Of a stretch of 54,350 bases of DNA, positions 9,182 through 17,293 are shown piece after piece. This DNA is from Pacificimonas aurantium. Its GTDB lineage: Bacteria; Pseudomonadota; Alphaproteobacteria; Sphingomonadales; Sphingomonadaceae. Below the pieces are notes generated by a model. It ran no database searches, was not told where the DNA came from, and saw only the letters and a list, made by a program, of their open reading frames with translations. Location of the stretch: contig NZ_JAGSGB010000005.1 of NCBI RefSeq assembly GCF_020092905.1, forward strand, positions 1 through 54,350, written 5' to 3'. Within the stretch, counting starts at the first letter, position 1. Each line of letters opens with the position of its first letter. Both the position numbers and the translations under genes were made by a program.

Positions 9182-9895
9182 ATGTCTTATGCGTTTCTCA
9201 CCCTGGTCGCCGCCGGCACGGCTGCGCTTGCGGCCTCGGGCGCGGCTGCGGTCACGATCGACATCGACCGCTTTGCCGTCGGCTTTGCCGGCACGGGTAT
9301 CGTCAGCGACAGCACGGTGGGCAGCAGCGCCGTCACAACCGGCCCGGACCTCCTGACCACCGGCGCGGTGCGCACGGTCTCGGTCAATCTCGATACCCGC
9401 ACGAGCGGATCGACCGGCCGTATCGAGGCTGAGATCGATACCGACATCCAGGCACTGTCCATTTCGGCGAGCGACCGCAATGTCGGCACCGTGGTCCTGA
9501 CCTACGACCTCGCCGCGCTGATGCCGCTGATCGAGCAGACCAGCGGTCTTGGCGTGCTGCGCTACGATGTGCGCAGCGCCGATACGGTGACGCGGTCGAT
9601 CACGGCGCGCCTCAACGGTGTGCAGCTGGGCGACACCTTCGTCGCCGCGAACGCCATCAACGACAATGAAGACGTGGTGCGCAGCTTTCCGGTGACGGCG
9701 GCCCCGTTCGACTTCACGCAGGGCGGCAGCAATATACTGACGCTGACCATGTCGGGCGGCGCAGGACTCGATTATTCGATCGGTCTGCTGCAGTTCGACC
9801 TGCAGGCGCAGCAAGTTCCTGCCCCGGCGGCGCTCGGTCTGCTGGGCCTGGGCCTCGCGGGGCTCGGCGCGATACGCCGACGCAAGACCGGCTGA
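9182..9895 (+). CDS. PEP-CTERM sorting-domain protein (237 aa), copy 1
   Basis: An N-terminal signal peptide (about residues 1-23, ending GAAA) leads into a beta-rich, threonine/serine-rich exported domain. The C-terminus is a canonical PEP-CTERM signal: VPAPAALGLLGLGLAG, a hydrophobic span, then IRRRK. Such proteins are cut and anchored or released by exosortase and often join the extracellular matrix. It is paralogous to the next two genes (opening VTIDIDRF, compared with VTITLDDF and LVVQFDDF). It has its own sigma-54 promoter and terminator, so it is a single-gene unit. No exosortase gene is in the window. Confidence 0.9.
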   Translation: MSYAFLTLVAAGTAALAASGAAAVTIDIDRFAVGFAGTGIVSDSTVGSSAVTTGPDLLTTGAVRTVSVNLDTRTSGSTGRIEAEIDTDIQALSISASDRNVGTVVLTYDLAALMPLIEQTSGLGVLRYDVRSADTVTRSITARLNGVQLGDTFVAANAINDNEDVVRSFPVTAAPFDFTQGGSNILTLTMSGGAGLDYSIGLLQFDLQAQQVPAPAALGLLGLGLAGLGAIRRRKTG

Positions 9896-9950
9896 GGACG
9901 CGAGTTTCAAAGGACGGTTTAAAAGGGCGGTGGGGGATCTCCGACCCGAT

Positions 9951-9984
9951 AAAGGCCTGGCAGCAATGCCGGGCCTTTTGTCGT
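9951..9984 (+). terminator. Rho-independent terminator after PEP-CTERM copy 1
   Basis: The stem AAAGGCCTGGCA / TGCCGGGCCTTTT with a GCAA tetraloop (9963-9966) is followed by TTTTGTCGTT. It lies 55 bases after the stop codon. Confidence 0.85.
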
Positions 9985-10041
9985 TATCGGAGGGCGGTTT
10001 TCCGCCGGGAAGGGCAGACTTTCTGCAGGGAAAAAGAGAGT

Positions 10042-10058
10042 CGGTAGATTTTACACCG
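10042..10058. promoter_or_regulatory. Candidate enhancer-binding-protein site upstream of the second PEP-CTERM gene
   Basis: CGGTAGATTTTACACCG has CGGT/ACCG arms around an AT-rich core. It is centred about 71 bp upstream of the -24 GG at 10121, the same spacing as the inverted repeat before copy 1, and shares the TTTTAC core with it. Confidence 0.45.
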
Positions 10059-10118
10059 CAGGCCGTCATTAAGACATGGTATTTGTGCATATATTTGTTT
10101 TTGTGCTGTTTTTTGCAT

Positions 10119-10136
10119 TTGGCACAACTCCTGCTT
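10119..10136 (+). promoter_or_regulatory. Sigma-54 (-24/-12) promoter
   Basis: TTGGCACAACTCCTGCTT has GG (10121-10122) and GC (10133-10134) ten bases apart. The predicted start is near 10146, thirty bases before the ATG of the second PEP-CTERM gene. Confidence 0.8.
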
Positions 10137-10175
10137 AGCCTTTGTCAAACGGCTTTCTCGAAGGAACCAAGGGCC

Positions 10176-10901
10176 ATGTTGACCAAAGCTATTCTCGCAG
10201 CAGGCGTCGCGCTGACGGCTACCGCCGCATCGGCGGTCACGATCACGCTCGACGATTTCACCACGCAGTTCGAGGTCGGCTCCGTCGCCGGACCGCTGGT
10301 GACCGACGGCGCGGCCGTCACGTCCGATGCGCAGGTCGTCGGCAGCGGCGCGACCCGTACCGGCACGCTGGAAGTCACCGGCAATGGTAGCCCGGGCACG
10401 AACTTCGCCAGCCTCACCTCCACGGGCGGCCAGATCCAGCTGAGCCAGGACAGCTCGGTCGACGGTCAGTTCACGTTGACCTACAACATCGGCTCGATCC
10501 TGTTCGACGCCTACAATACGATGAGCAACCCCGAAGACCTCGGTACGCTCGACGTGTTTGTCTCGAACTCCGACGGCAACCCGCGCACGCTCTCGCTGAG
10601 CCTGAACGGGGTAGTGCAGGATACCACGGCGTCCGCCCAGTTCATCGACGGCAGCGCGTCCTTCCCGGCCGAGACGCAGTCGCTCAGCTTCGATCCCGAC
10701 GAACTTACGGGTTCCGACGTGTTCGTCTTCTCGTTCAACCCGTTCGAGAACACCGACTGGACGGCGACCTTCCTGGAATTCAACATCGAGGAAGTCCCCC
10801 CGCCGCCGCCGACCGACGTTCCGGCTCCGGCCGCGCTCGGGCTGCTCGGCATGGGCCTCGCCGGTGTGGGCTTCAGCCGCCGCCGTCGCAAGACCGCCTG
10901 A
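10176..10901 (+). CDS. PEP-CTERM sorting-domain protein (241 aa), copy 2
   Basis: The ATG at 10176 gives a clean signal peptide (MLTKAILAAGVALTATAASA). An in-frame extension upstream to 9930 would run through the sigma-54 promoter and a terminator and is not credible. The mature part begins VTITLDDFTTQFEVG, resembling copies 1 and 3, and is beta-rich. A proline-rich spacer (PPPPPTDVPAPAALG) precedes the C-terminal PEP-CTERM helix and the RRRRK basic tail. It is probably an extracellular matrix or surface protein processed by exosortase. It is monocistronic with its own promoter and terminator. Confidence 0.9.
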   Translation: MLTKAILAAGVALTATAASAVTITLDDFTTQFEVGSVAGPLVTDGAAVTSDAQVVGSGATRTGTLEVTGNGSPGTNFASLTSTGGQIQLSQDSSVDGQFTLTYNIGSILFDAYNTMSNPEDLGTLDVFVSNSDGNPRTLSLSLNGVVQDTTASAQFIDGSASFPAETQSLSFDPDELTGSDVFVFSFNPFENTDWTATFLEFNIEEVPPPPPTDVPAPAALGLLGMGLAGVGFSRRRRKTA

Positions 10902-10924
10902 CCAAACGGCGCATAGACATTGCG

Positions 10925-10958
10925 AAGGGCTCGCCGGCAACGGCGGGCCCTTTTCTTT
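10925..10958 (+). terminator. Rho-independent terminator after PEP-CTERM copy 2
   Basis: The stem GGGCTCGCCG (10927-10936) / CGGCGGGCCC (10941-10950), with a GCAA loop and one wobble pair, is followed by TTTTCTTTT. Confidence 0.85.
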
Positions 10959-11483
10959 TGCGCGGAGACCTTCCGAATACGCGCGAGGCCTCTTCGAACG
11001 ACCTGCGGCGTCTGAGTATGTGCGCGTACCCGCGGGCGCTTGCCTTCCCCGCCGCTTCCCTCCCCGCCGCTTACTTCCCCCCCAGCTCGCCCCCTCCGCT
11101 TTTCGCGGGCGGGATAGAGTTAAGTAGGTGCGGCTAGAGACCTGACCAGGCTGAAAGACCGCTAGGGCGACGCATTGCGCGCGCCTCCCTCCCCTGTTGC
11201 TTCCCTGAGCCACAGGCTGGTCGGGCAAGCGGTCGCTCGAAGCAGACCGTCCGAGCCGCCTTAGCCGTTCCCGATCGGCGCACGGATTTCGCGGGCTCCC
11301 CAGGCTCCACAGGCTGGGCACCCCGGAATTCCTCATGTTCCCAAGGCCCTTAGGCCACGACCTCGCCTCGACCCAGGCGCTCCCGCGCCTGCGCGCAGAA
11401 TCCGCAACGCTCCGCAACCCAAAAAAACTTGCCCACCCGCGGAACATCTCAAAAAAACCAACAAAAGTTCATAGGCTTACCGT
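10959..11483. other. Non-coding stretch with several stem-loops, no gene supported
   Basis: About 525 bases hold no convincing coding frame. There is a pyrimidine-rich tract with a repeated CCCCGCCGCTT (about 11047-11075). A branched hairpin (arms GGCT...CGG 11215-11224 with CCGAGCC 11251-11257, inner CGGTC/GACCG 11230-11234 and 11245-11249) follows. A weaker stem has CCCAG 11299-11303 and CTGGG 11314-11318. AT runs of A7 lie at 11422-11453. It may hold a structured RNA or a decayed gene. I looked for RNase P, tmRNA and SRP RNA signatures and did not find them. Confidence 0.35.
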
Positions 11484-11500
11484 CGGTGTGTTTAACGCCT
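11484..11500. promoter_or_regulatory. Weak candidate activator site upstream of the third PEP-CTERM gene
   Basis: CGGTGTGTTTAACGCCT lies about 70 bp upstream of the -24 element at 11562 and resembles the CGGT-TTT-AC pattern upstream of copy 2. The dyad is imperfect, so support comes mainly from its position. Confidence 0.3.
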
Positions 11501-11559
11501 GGGCACGGCTGGCAGGAGTGCGGGGGCTGTCACCACCATGGGCGGCGGCTTAGCGGCAC

Positions 11560-11577
11560 TTGGCATGGTCGATGCAT
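11560..11577 (+). promoter_or_regulatory. Sigma-54 (-24/-12) promoter
   Basis: TTGGCATGGTCGATGCAT has GG (11562-11563) and GC (11574-11575) ten bases apart. The predicted start is near 11587, about 42 bases before the third PEP-CTERM gene. It is a somewhat weaker consensus match than the other two. Confidence 0.7.
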
Positions 11578-11628
11578 GGCATTCCCTAGCAACTTTAGTA
11601 GAGTAGGGAGAGCCCCGAGCGGGCCCAG

Positions 11629-12354
11629 ATGAAACATCTTAGTAAAGCACTTCTTGCCGGCGCTGCGGCGCTGAGCGTAACTGCCCCGGCCTCGGCCCTC
11701 GTCGTCCAGTTCGACGATTTCGAAACCACCTTCACCGATGACATGGGCTCCGAGACGGACGCCATCCTGAGCGTCGGCAGTTTCGACGACGGCAATGGCG
11801 GCCAGACCGTTGTAACGATGGAAAGCTCCGATCGTCAGACGGTCAACCCGTCCGGCTTCGACCGCATCGGCACCCTCGTCGCCAACGAGATCAATGGCGT
11901 CGACACCCGCGCCCAGCTGGAAATCAACGGCGACGCCTTGACCTTCTCAGTAGATCCGCTGCTCAATGCGACCGCCGTGCTGACCTACGATGTGGGCTCG
12001 GCCTTCGAGAGCATTGCCGGCTCAGACGAAATGGCGCGGTTCCGCATTCTGACGACGTTCGCCGACGCCAATTCAAGAAGCATAAGCCTCTCGGTCAATG
12101 GCGACATGACTGACAGCTTCACCGATTCCCAGACCGTGGGGGCAGGTTCCACGCTGGTTCATACACTCAACTTCAATACCAACGACCTGAACGGTGTCGA
12201 CGACAGGTTCGTCTTTCAGATCAGCGGGGCCAGCGCGCTGGACTTCCAGGTCGATTCTTTGAGCGCCGACGTACCTGAGCCTGCCGCCCTCGGCCTTCTC
12301 GGCCTCGGCCTTGCGGGTACGGCCTTTGTCCGTCGCAAGAAGAAGAACGCCTAG
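11629..12354 (+). CDS. PEP-CTERM sorting-domain protein (241 aa), copy 3
   Basis: The signal peptide MKHLSKALLAGAAALSVTAP ends ASA. The exported domain opens LVVQFDDFETTFTDDMGS, clearly related to copies 1 and 2. The C-terminus carries the strict motif VPEPAALGLLGLGLAG followed by RRKKK. It is beta-rich with a single tandem-like layout and no catalytic motif. The three copies probably arose by duplication and now diverge in the central region. It is transcribed alone from a sigma-54 promoter. Role inferred: exosortase-processed surface or matrix protein. Confidence 0.9.
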   Translation: MKHLSKALLAGAAALSVTAPASALVVQFDDFETTFTDDMGSETDAILSVGSFDDGNGGQTVVTMESSDRQTVNPSGFDRIGTLVANEINGVDTRAQLEINGDALTFSVDPLLNATAVLTYDVGSAFESIAGSDEMARFRILTTFADANSRSISLSVNGDMTDSFTDSQTVGAGSTLVHTLNFNTNDLNGVDDRFVFQISGASALDFQVDSLSADVPEPAALGLLGLGLAGTAFVRRKKKNA

Positions 12355-12394
12355 CCACACGAACGCCTGACAAGGGCGTCATTCACAGCATGAA

Positions 12395-12424
12395 AAGGGT
12401 CGTTCCTTGGAACGGCCCTTTTTC
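12395..12424. terminator. Bidirectional terminator between PEP-CTERM copy 3 and the alpha/beta hydrolase
   Basis: The stem GGGTCGTTCC (12397-12406) / GGAACGGCCC (12409-12418) is flanked by AAAA on the left and TTTTT on the right. It can therefore serve the rightward PEP-CTERM gene and the leftward hydrolase gene ending at 12431. Confidence 0.8.
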
Positions 12425-12430
12425 GTGCGG

Positions 12431-13369
12431 TCAAACGCCCGCCCGGTCCAACCAGTCGGCAACGATCCGGTTTACCTCCTCAGGCGCATCCTGCTGCACC
12501 CAGTGCGAGATGCCCGGAAGGAATTTCCGCTCCAAATTCGGCACGAACTGGTCGATACCGTCCAGCGTTTCCAGACCGAGCGCGGTATCGCCGGTACCCC
12601 AGACGAGCAGGGTGGGAATATCGACCTGTCCGCCTTCACTGAGGATGCCGGCGCCGGACTCTCTCCGCCCCGCCATGCGAGCAGCAGCGCGGTAATAGTT
12701 GATCATCGCCGTCATCGCGCCGGGACGCTGCGCCGCCTCCGCATAGATGTCGAGAAGCTCGTCGGGGAAGTTTTCGGGATGCGCCGCCATACCGCGAAAC
12801 GCCCGGCGCACCGCGCGGGCATTGCCGGCCGTCATCATCAGTTCCGGAAGCCTTGGGATCTGGAACATGCCCATATACCAACTACGCCGCTTCTGCTTCG
12901 ACGACAGCTTCAGCGCGCGCCCGAAAGTAGCCGGGTGCGGCATGTTGCAGACGGCGAGCCGGTCGAGCGGCCGGACCTTTCCGATCGCGTAGGCCCAGGC
13001 CACCGCACCGCCCCAGTCATGTGCCATCAGAAGCGTTTCGCCCGCAGGCGCCTCGGCCCGGGCCGCGTCGAACAGCTTGCCGATATCTTCTCGCAGGATG
13101 TCGATGGAATAGGCATCGACCCCCTTAGGTTTAGAAGATGCCCCGTAGCCGCGCATATTGGGCGCCCAGACGCGCCAGCCGCGCTCGGCGAGCATCGGTA
13201 TCTGGTGCCGCCAGGAGACATTCAGTTCCGGGAAGCCGTGCAGAAGAACGGCGAGCTTTCCGCTGTCGGGAGGACCGGCCACAACCGTCTCGAGCTCTAT
13301 ATCGCCCACGGGGATCATGCGGACGTCTGCGCCGAGTTCGGCGGGCGGCTGCCAGGACCAGTCTGTCAT
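12431..13369 (-). CDS. Alpha/beta-fold hydrolase, epoxide hydrolase / dehalogenase-like
   Basis: 312 aa from the ATG at 13369 (MTDWSWQPPAEL). Visible motifs are the oxyanion-hole HGFPE, the nucleophile elbow AHDWGGAVAW with Asp as nucleophile, an acid region (LLVWGTGD) and the catalytic His in GISHWVQQDAPEEVN. An aspartate nucleophile places it with epoxide hydrolases and haloalkane/haloacetate dehalogenases rather than serine esterases. The substrate cannot be told. The open frame extends upstream to 13801 but only as antisense of the pseudouridine synthase, so I reject that longer start. The protein is cytoplasmic. Confidence 0.85.
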   Translation of the reverse strand: MTDWSWQPPAELGADVRMIPVGDIELETVVAGPPDSGKLAVLLHGFPELNVSWRHQIPMLAERGWRVWAPNMRGYGASSKPKGVDAYSIDILREDIGKLFDAARAEAPAGETLLMAHDWGGAVAWAYAIGKVRPLDRLAVCNMPHPATFGRALKLSSKQKRRSWYMGMFQIPRLPELMMTAGNARAVRRAFRGMAAHPENFPDELLDIYAEAAQRPGAMTAMINYYRAAARMAGRRESGAGILSEGGQVDIPTLLVWGTGDTALGLETLDGIDQFVPNLERKFLPGISHWVQQDAPEEVNRIVADWLDRAGV

Positions 13370-13439
13370 GAAGGGGAGTATGGCGGCGCGGCCCGGCCCC
13401 GCAACGAGCGCTTCTGCTAGCCGTGAGGCGCGATAGGAC

Positions 13440-14078
13440 TCAGCCGTTCCAGGGGAGCGGGGCCTCGACCGCAATCGTCCCGTGCTTCCACGGAAAGGAC
13501 AGGCCGAGTGCATGCAGGCGCATCGACATGGCCGGGTCGGCCTGCCCGTAGACCGGATCGCCAACAAGCGGCGACAGCGCATGCGCGGCGTGAACGCGAA
13601 TTTGATGGGTGCGGCCCGTGAGCGGGCGAAACTCCACCAGAGTATGGTCGCCGCGAGGTTCGAGAACGCGCCAGAGGGTGGCGGCGGACTTGCCCGCGGG
13701 GTCGACCCGCATCCGCCAGCCCTTTTCCCGGCTGCTGATCTTCGACAGGGGCGCGTCGATGCGCCCATCCCCCTCATGCCGCCCCGCCAGAAGCGCAACA
13801 TAGGTCTTTGTGACCGCGCCCTGCTCGAACAGCGCGCCGAGCCGCTTCAGCGCGCGGCGGTTGCGCGCGAGAAGGAGGCAGCCGGACGTGTCCCGGTCGA
13901 GGCGGTGAACAGGCTGAGGTCGCTGGCGAAACCCAAGCCGCAAGTCGTCGAGATGATCCTCGAGACTGTGCGGCGTCTTCGGCCCAGGGTGCACGGCGAG
14001 GCCGGCCGGCTTGTCGATTACGAGTAGCTCTGCGTCCTCGTAGAGAATCCGGCTTGCAAGCCCTGGCAGCTGATCGAT
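13440..14078 (-). CDS. RluA-family pseudouridine synthase with apparent ATC start
   Basis: The core is typical: RILYEDAELLVIDKPAGLAV, the catalytic-Asp motif HRLDRDTSG, then RPLTGRTHQIRVH and LVGDPVYG. It isomerises uridines in rRNA or tRNA; the target is unknown. No ATG, GTG or TTG lies upstream of the conserved ILYEDAELL segment in frame. The first GTG (13994) would delete it. The ATC at 14076-14078 shares its A with the TGA of the kinase gene (TGATC, where this genome repeatedly uses TGATG) and lies 6 nt after GGTGGG. I place the start there, giving 212 aa. A sequence error turning ATG into ATC is the alternative. Confidence 0.8.
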   Translation of the reverse strand: MDQLPGLASRILYEDAELLVIDKPAGLAVHPGPKTPHSLEDHLDDLRLGFRQRPQPVHRLDRDTSGCLLLARNRRALKRLGALFEQGAVTKTYVALLAGRHEGDGRIDAPLSKISSREKGWRMRVDPAGKSAATLWRVLEPRGDHTLVEFRPLTGRTHQIRVHAAHALSPLVGDPVYGQADPAMSMRLHALGLSFPWKHGTIAVEAPLPWNG

Positions 14079-16627
14079 CAGGATCCCACCAGGGTCTTCA
14101 CGGTCTGCGAGAGAGCATTCTCGTCGACGGGCTTCTGCAGGACGCCCGCATCGGGGAAGCGGTCGACCAGCCCGTGCGCATCGCCATAGCCCGTCGAGAA
14201 CGCGAAGGGGATGCCCTTCATATCGATCTCTTCGGCGACGGGCTCACTCGTCTCGCTACCGAGGTTCACGTCGAGAAGCGCGAAGGTGATCGTCTCTTTC
14301 TCGATGAGCTTCATCGCCTGCTTCACATTGGCAGCGATCACGACCTTCTCCGCGCCCAGCCGCGTCAGCATATCCTCGGTGTCCATGGCGATGATCATGT
14401 TGTCCTCGACCACCAGGCAGGTGCCGGACAGCCGCCCGCGCCCGCCCTTTTCGGCGTCCGGGCTGCGTTCTTTTTCATTCCGGCCCGCCACATGTTCCTC
14501 CGGCACGCTGAAGGTCGCCACCACACCGTCCGGTTCGAAGCGCAATTCGCTCTCACCACCCAGTTCGAAGGGGACAGACCGTTCGATTATCGTCGTTCCA
14601 AACCCGCGCCGCTTCGGCTTCTTGACGGCGGGTCCGCCAAACTCCCTCCATTGTAGATCAAGACGCCCATCTTCGTAGGCTGCCGTGATCTCTACGCGCC
14701 CATGATGATCGGTCAGGGCGCCATATTTCTGACTGTTTGTCAGAAGTTCGTGAAATACAAGAGACAAGGCGGTGAACGCCTCAGGCGCGAGCAGCACGTC
14801 GTCGCCGAAATAGAGCACGCGGTCGGCCTTCTCGTTCAGGAAGGCCTCCTTTTCAGTGGCGATCATCTCGCGCAGCGACGCGGGCAGCCACTGTTCGCGC
14901 GTGATCTGGTCATGCGCGCGGGCGAGCGCGTGAATCCGGCCGCCGATCTTGTTCGTGAAGGACTCGATATCGTCCTCGTCCGCCTGGCTTTGCGCGATGA
15001 GACCGCGAATGAGGTTGAGAATGTTCCGCACGCGGTGGTTGAGTTCCGCGATCAGCAGTTCCTGCCGCTCCGAAGCCCGGGCCGCCTGGCGCGCCGCCTT
15101 GTCGGTCAGGCGGATCACCACTTCGAGCAGCGTAACGCGAAGCGCATCGGCCGCGCGCATCTCCGCCTCCGTCCAGGGTTTCGAACGGCCCTGCACCACT
15201 TCGGTCCATTTGGAAAAGCTCTGGCGCGGAGAAAGACGTGTGCCCTCCTTCACCTTCGTTACCGACTTGCGCGGGTCGCCCGCCCAGTCGACGGTCTGCG
15301 CCACCTCCTTGCGAAAACAGACGAGGAAGTCGCGCGGCTGACGCGATACGGGAATGGCAAGAAGGCCCGCAATGGGCACCGAAAAATCCGCTGCGGCGGG
15401 AAACACTTCCGTCAGCCGATCGGTCGCGAAAACCCGGCTGGCCGCCGCCCGGTTGAGGAAGCTACCGATCTCGCGAAACTCGTCTTCGGTCGGCGTGCAG
15501 CCGGACTGCTGATAGCTTCCGTCGACGAAGAGACCGATGCCATCGAGGTCGATGACCGACCGGAACGCATTGGCGATCATCTCGAAATTCTGGTCGATAC
15601 GGTCGCCGTCGGCGATCCGCGCCATCAGCCGGTCGTGCAGCTGGCGGGCCTTCTCCTCCTGCCTGCGCCGCTCGTCCTCCATCCGCCGCTCGATGACGTA
15701 GGAGAAGAGATGTCCGTAGAGCTCCGCAGCGGCGCGGCACTCGAGGTCGAGCACGCGCGGGCTGTCATGGTGGCAGGCGATCAGGCCCCACAAGTCGCGG
15801 TGCTGCATGAGCGAGATCGAGAGCGAGGCCGACACGCCCATATTCTGAAGATATTCGATATGGATCGGCGACACGCTGCGCAGCTTCGCGAGGCTGAGAT
15901 CCAGCGGGTCGCCCGATGGCCCCTCCATGGGCAGGATGGGGACCGGCTCCTCGTCGACATTGCTGATGATACGCAGGAGATTGCGCTTGTAGAGTTCCCG
16001 CGCCTGCTCGGGAATGTCGCTGCGGGGATAGCGAAGCTCGAGGAAGCTTTCCTGGTCGTGCCGCTTCGCCTCCGCCGCCACGCGCCCGCTGCCGTCGGGA
16101 GCGAACTGGTAGATCATCACCCGGTCGAAGCCGGTGAGCTGCTGCACATGGCGTACCGACAGTTCGAGCGCGCCCTGCAGGTCGTCGGCGCCCGCGAGTT
16201 CCGCGATCATGCTCTGAACGCGCATCGACGTGCCGACCTTCTCGCCGCGGCCCGCCCGCTCGATTTCGAGAATGACGAAGCTGCCCGCGCCGTGCACGGC
16301 GAAGTTGAGCAGCGGCCCATCCTCCTTCAGGCGGCGGGCATAGAGACGGGCGACGCCGTCATCGTCGTGCAGCATGCGCAGTTCGGCGCGCAGGCTCTCG
16401 ATCACCTCCTCATCGACGAGAGGTGCAAGCGGCTTGCCGACGAGTTCGTCCACGCCAAGGCCGAGAAAATCGCGGACATTCGCCGAGACGTGGCGAACGA
16501 TCCAGTCGCTGGAAAGCGCCAGCAGGCAGCCGAACTGCTGTACATGACCCAGCAGGTGAATGGGCTCGCGGTCGCAATCTGTAAGCGAGGGCAGGTCGCG
16601 CTCCTGCCGCGCCGGGGTCCCGCTCAA
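14078..16627 (-). CDS. bphP: Bacteriophytochrome HWE-type histidine kinase with C-terminal receiver domain
   Basis: 849 aa. The N-terminal PAS domain has the biliverdin-linking Cys at residue 18 (LTDCDREPIH). The GAF domain carries RSDIPEQARELY, a variant of PASDIP. The PHY domain follows, then an HWE-family kinase: phospho-acceptor His531 in ELNHRVRN, N-box FHELLTNS, and WRE. A C-terminal receiver has VVEDNMIIAMD, Asp786 in LLDVNLG and Lys in LQKPV. It senses red/far-red light through biliverdin, and phosphotransfer can occur within the chain. Its GTG/ATG region overlaps the heme oxygenase stop by 4 bases, so chromophore synthesis and receptor are coupled. Confidence 0.93.
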   Translation of the reverse strand: MSGTPARQERDLPSLTDCDREPIHLLGHVQQFGCLLALSSDWIVRHVSANVRDFLGLGVDELVGKPLAPLVDEEVIESLRAELRMLHDDDGVARLYARRLKEDGPLLNFAVHGAGSFVILEIERAGRGEKVGTSMRVQSMIAELAGADDLQGALELSVRHVQQLTGFDRVMIYQFAPDGSGRVAAEAKRHDQESFLELRYPRSDIPEQARELYKRNLLRIISNVDEEPVPILPMEGPSGDPLDLSLAKLRSVSPIHIEYLQNMGVSASLSISLMQHRDLWGLIACHHDSPRVLDLECRAAAELYGHLFSYVIERRMEDERRRQEEKARQLHDRLMARIADGDRIDQNFEMIANAFRSVIDLDGIGLFVDGSYQQSGCTPTEDEFREIGSFLNRAAASRVFATDRLTEVFPAAADFSVPIAGLLAIPVSRQPRDFLVCFRKEVAQTVDWAGDPRKSVTKVKEGTRLSPRQSFSKWTEVVQGRSKPWTEAEMRAADALRVTLLEVVIRLTDKAARQAARASERQELLIAELNHRVRNILNLIRGLIAQSQADEDDIESFTNKIGGRIHALARAHDQITREQWLPASLREMIATEKEAFLNEKADRVLYFGDDVLLAPEAFTALSLVFHELLTNSQKYGALTDHHGRVEITAAYEDGRLDLQWREFGGPAVKKPKRRGFGTTIIERSVPFELGGESELRFEPDGVVATFSVPEEHVAGRNEKERSPDAEKGGRGRLSGTCLVVEDNMIIAMDTEDMLTRLGAEKVVIAANVKQAMKLIEKETITFALLDVNLGSETSEPVAEEIDMKGIPFAFSTGYGDAHGLVDRFPDAGVLQKPVDENALSQTVKTLVGS

Positions 16628-17175
16628 GCCCGGAGATCCTTCATTCCCTGGTCGAATGCGGCGCTAAACAGGTCGAACACCAGGCGGGCGTCGGCCACCG
16701 CGGACCCCGCGCAGCCATTGTCGCCGGCCATGCCGGACAGAGCGCGAATCACGGCCAGCCCCTGCCGATCAAGCTGCGCACTCATGATATACGCCGTTCC
16801 TTCGGTCTCACTATGCCGAGCCTCATAAAGTCTTTTACGTATAAGCTTGTTCCCGAAGCGGGATCCCGCGAGAACATATGTAGCCCCCACCCGCTCCGAA
16901 AAGCGCGGGGGTGCAGCAGTCGCGGACAGGTGCGCGGTGCCGGTATGCCGCAGGTCCGCCGCGAGGAGGGGCGCCGCCGGACCATAGTCGGGAAGGCCCG
17001 CCGTCGCAGGCAGTGCGGAAAGCGCCGCCTCGACCGCAGAGGTCGCCGCATAATGCGCCGCCAGAAAGAGGGCGTAGTCGTCAGCCTTCGCAACGTCGAG
17101 CTGCCCGAACCGCTCGTCGGTCGCCGCATGCGCGTCCGCCGTCTCCCGACGCAAAATGTCCCTGAGTGAAGCCAC
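16624..17175 (-). CDS. bphO: Biliverdin-producing heme oxygenase
   Basis: 183 aa, the size of bacterial BphO proteins. The N-terminal LRRETADAHAATDERF holds the likely proximal heme ligand His16. A segment resembling the distal helix (GATYVLAGSRFGNKL) lies near residues 95-110. The enzyme opens heme to biliverdin, the chromophore of the phytochrome encoded immediately downstream with a 4-base overlap. Assignment rests on motif and on the bphO-bphP context. Confidence 0.9.
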   Translation of the reverse strand: MASLRDILRRETADAHAATDERFGQLDVAKADDYALFLAAHYAATSAVEAALSALPATAGLPDYGPAAPLLAADLRHTGTAHLSATAAPPRFSERVGATYVLAGSRFGNKLIRKRLYEARHSETEGTAYIMSAQLDRQGLAVIRALSGMAGDNGCAGSAVADARLVFDLFSAAFDQGMKDLRA

Positions 17176-17216
17176 GGGCGAAACTTATACTAGGTTAGAT
17201 GAGCGCTGCCTTAATC

Positions 17217-17249
17217 TTGACGATAGGGCGTTTCGCCGATAGCTATGAT
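17217..17249 (+). promoter_or_regulatory. Possible housekeeping promoter of rpoZ
   Basis: TTGACG (17217-17222) is followed by AGCTATGAT (17241-17249). An 18- to 19-nt spacer is needed for AGCTAT or GCTATG as -10. The match is modest and the call rests partly on position, 45 to 77 bases before the rpoZ ATG. Confidence 0.4.
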
Positions 17250-17293
17250 CGTCCAAAATTCCAACATCACGAATTCTGACGAAAGGCCCCGTT

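Noticed and set aside
9930-10175. N-terminal extension of the second PEP-CTERM gene
   Set aside because: The extension would translate a terminator hairpin and the sigma-54 promoter, and would bury the signal peptide 82 residues inside the protein.
9984-11447. 487-codon minus-strand frame across the second PEP-CTERM gene and the following gap
   Set aside because: It runs through a terminator and promoter, is Arg-rich and has no family signature.
10959-11483. RNase P RNA, tmRNA or SRP RNA in the non-coding gap
   Set aside because: The conserved cores I know (for example GAGGAAAGTCC of RNase P, the tmRNA tag reading frame) are absent on both strands.
13992-13994. GTG as start of the RluA homologue
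   Set aside because: It would remove the conserved ILYEDAELLVIDKPAG segment that packs against the catalytic core.
14702-16828. Very long plus-strand open frame (708 codons) opposite bphP
   Set aside because: It is antisense to a protein with full phytochrome and kinase motifs. In GC-rich coding DNA such frames arise by codon bias, and its translation is Arg/His/Leu-rich with no domain.
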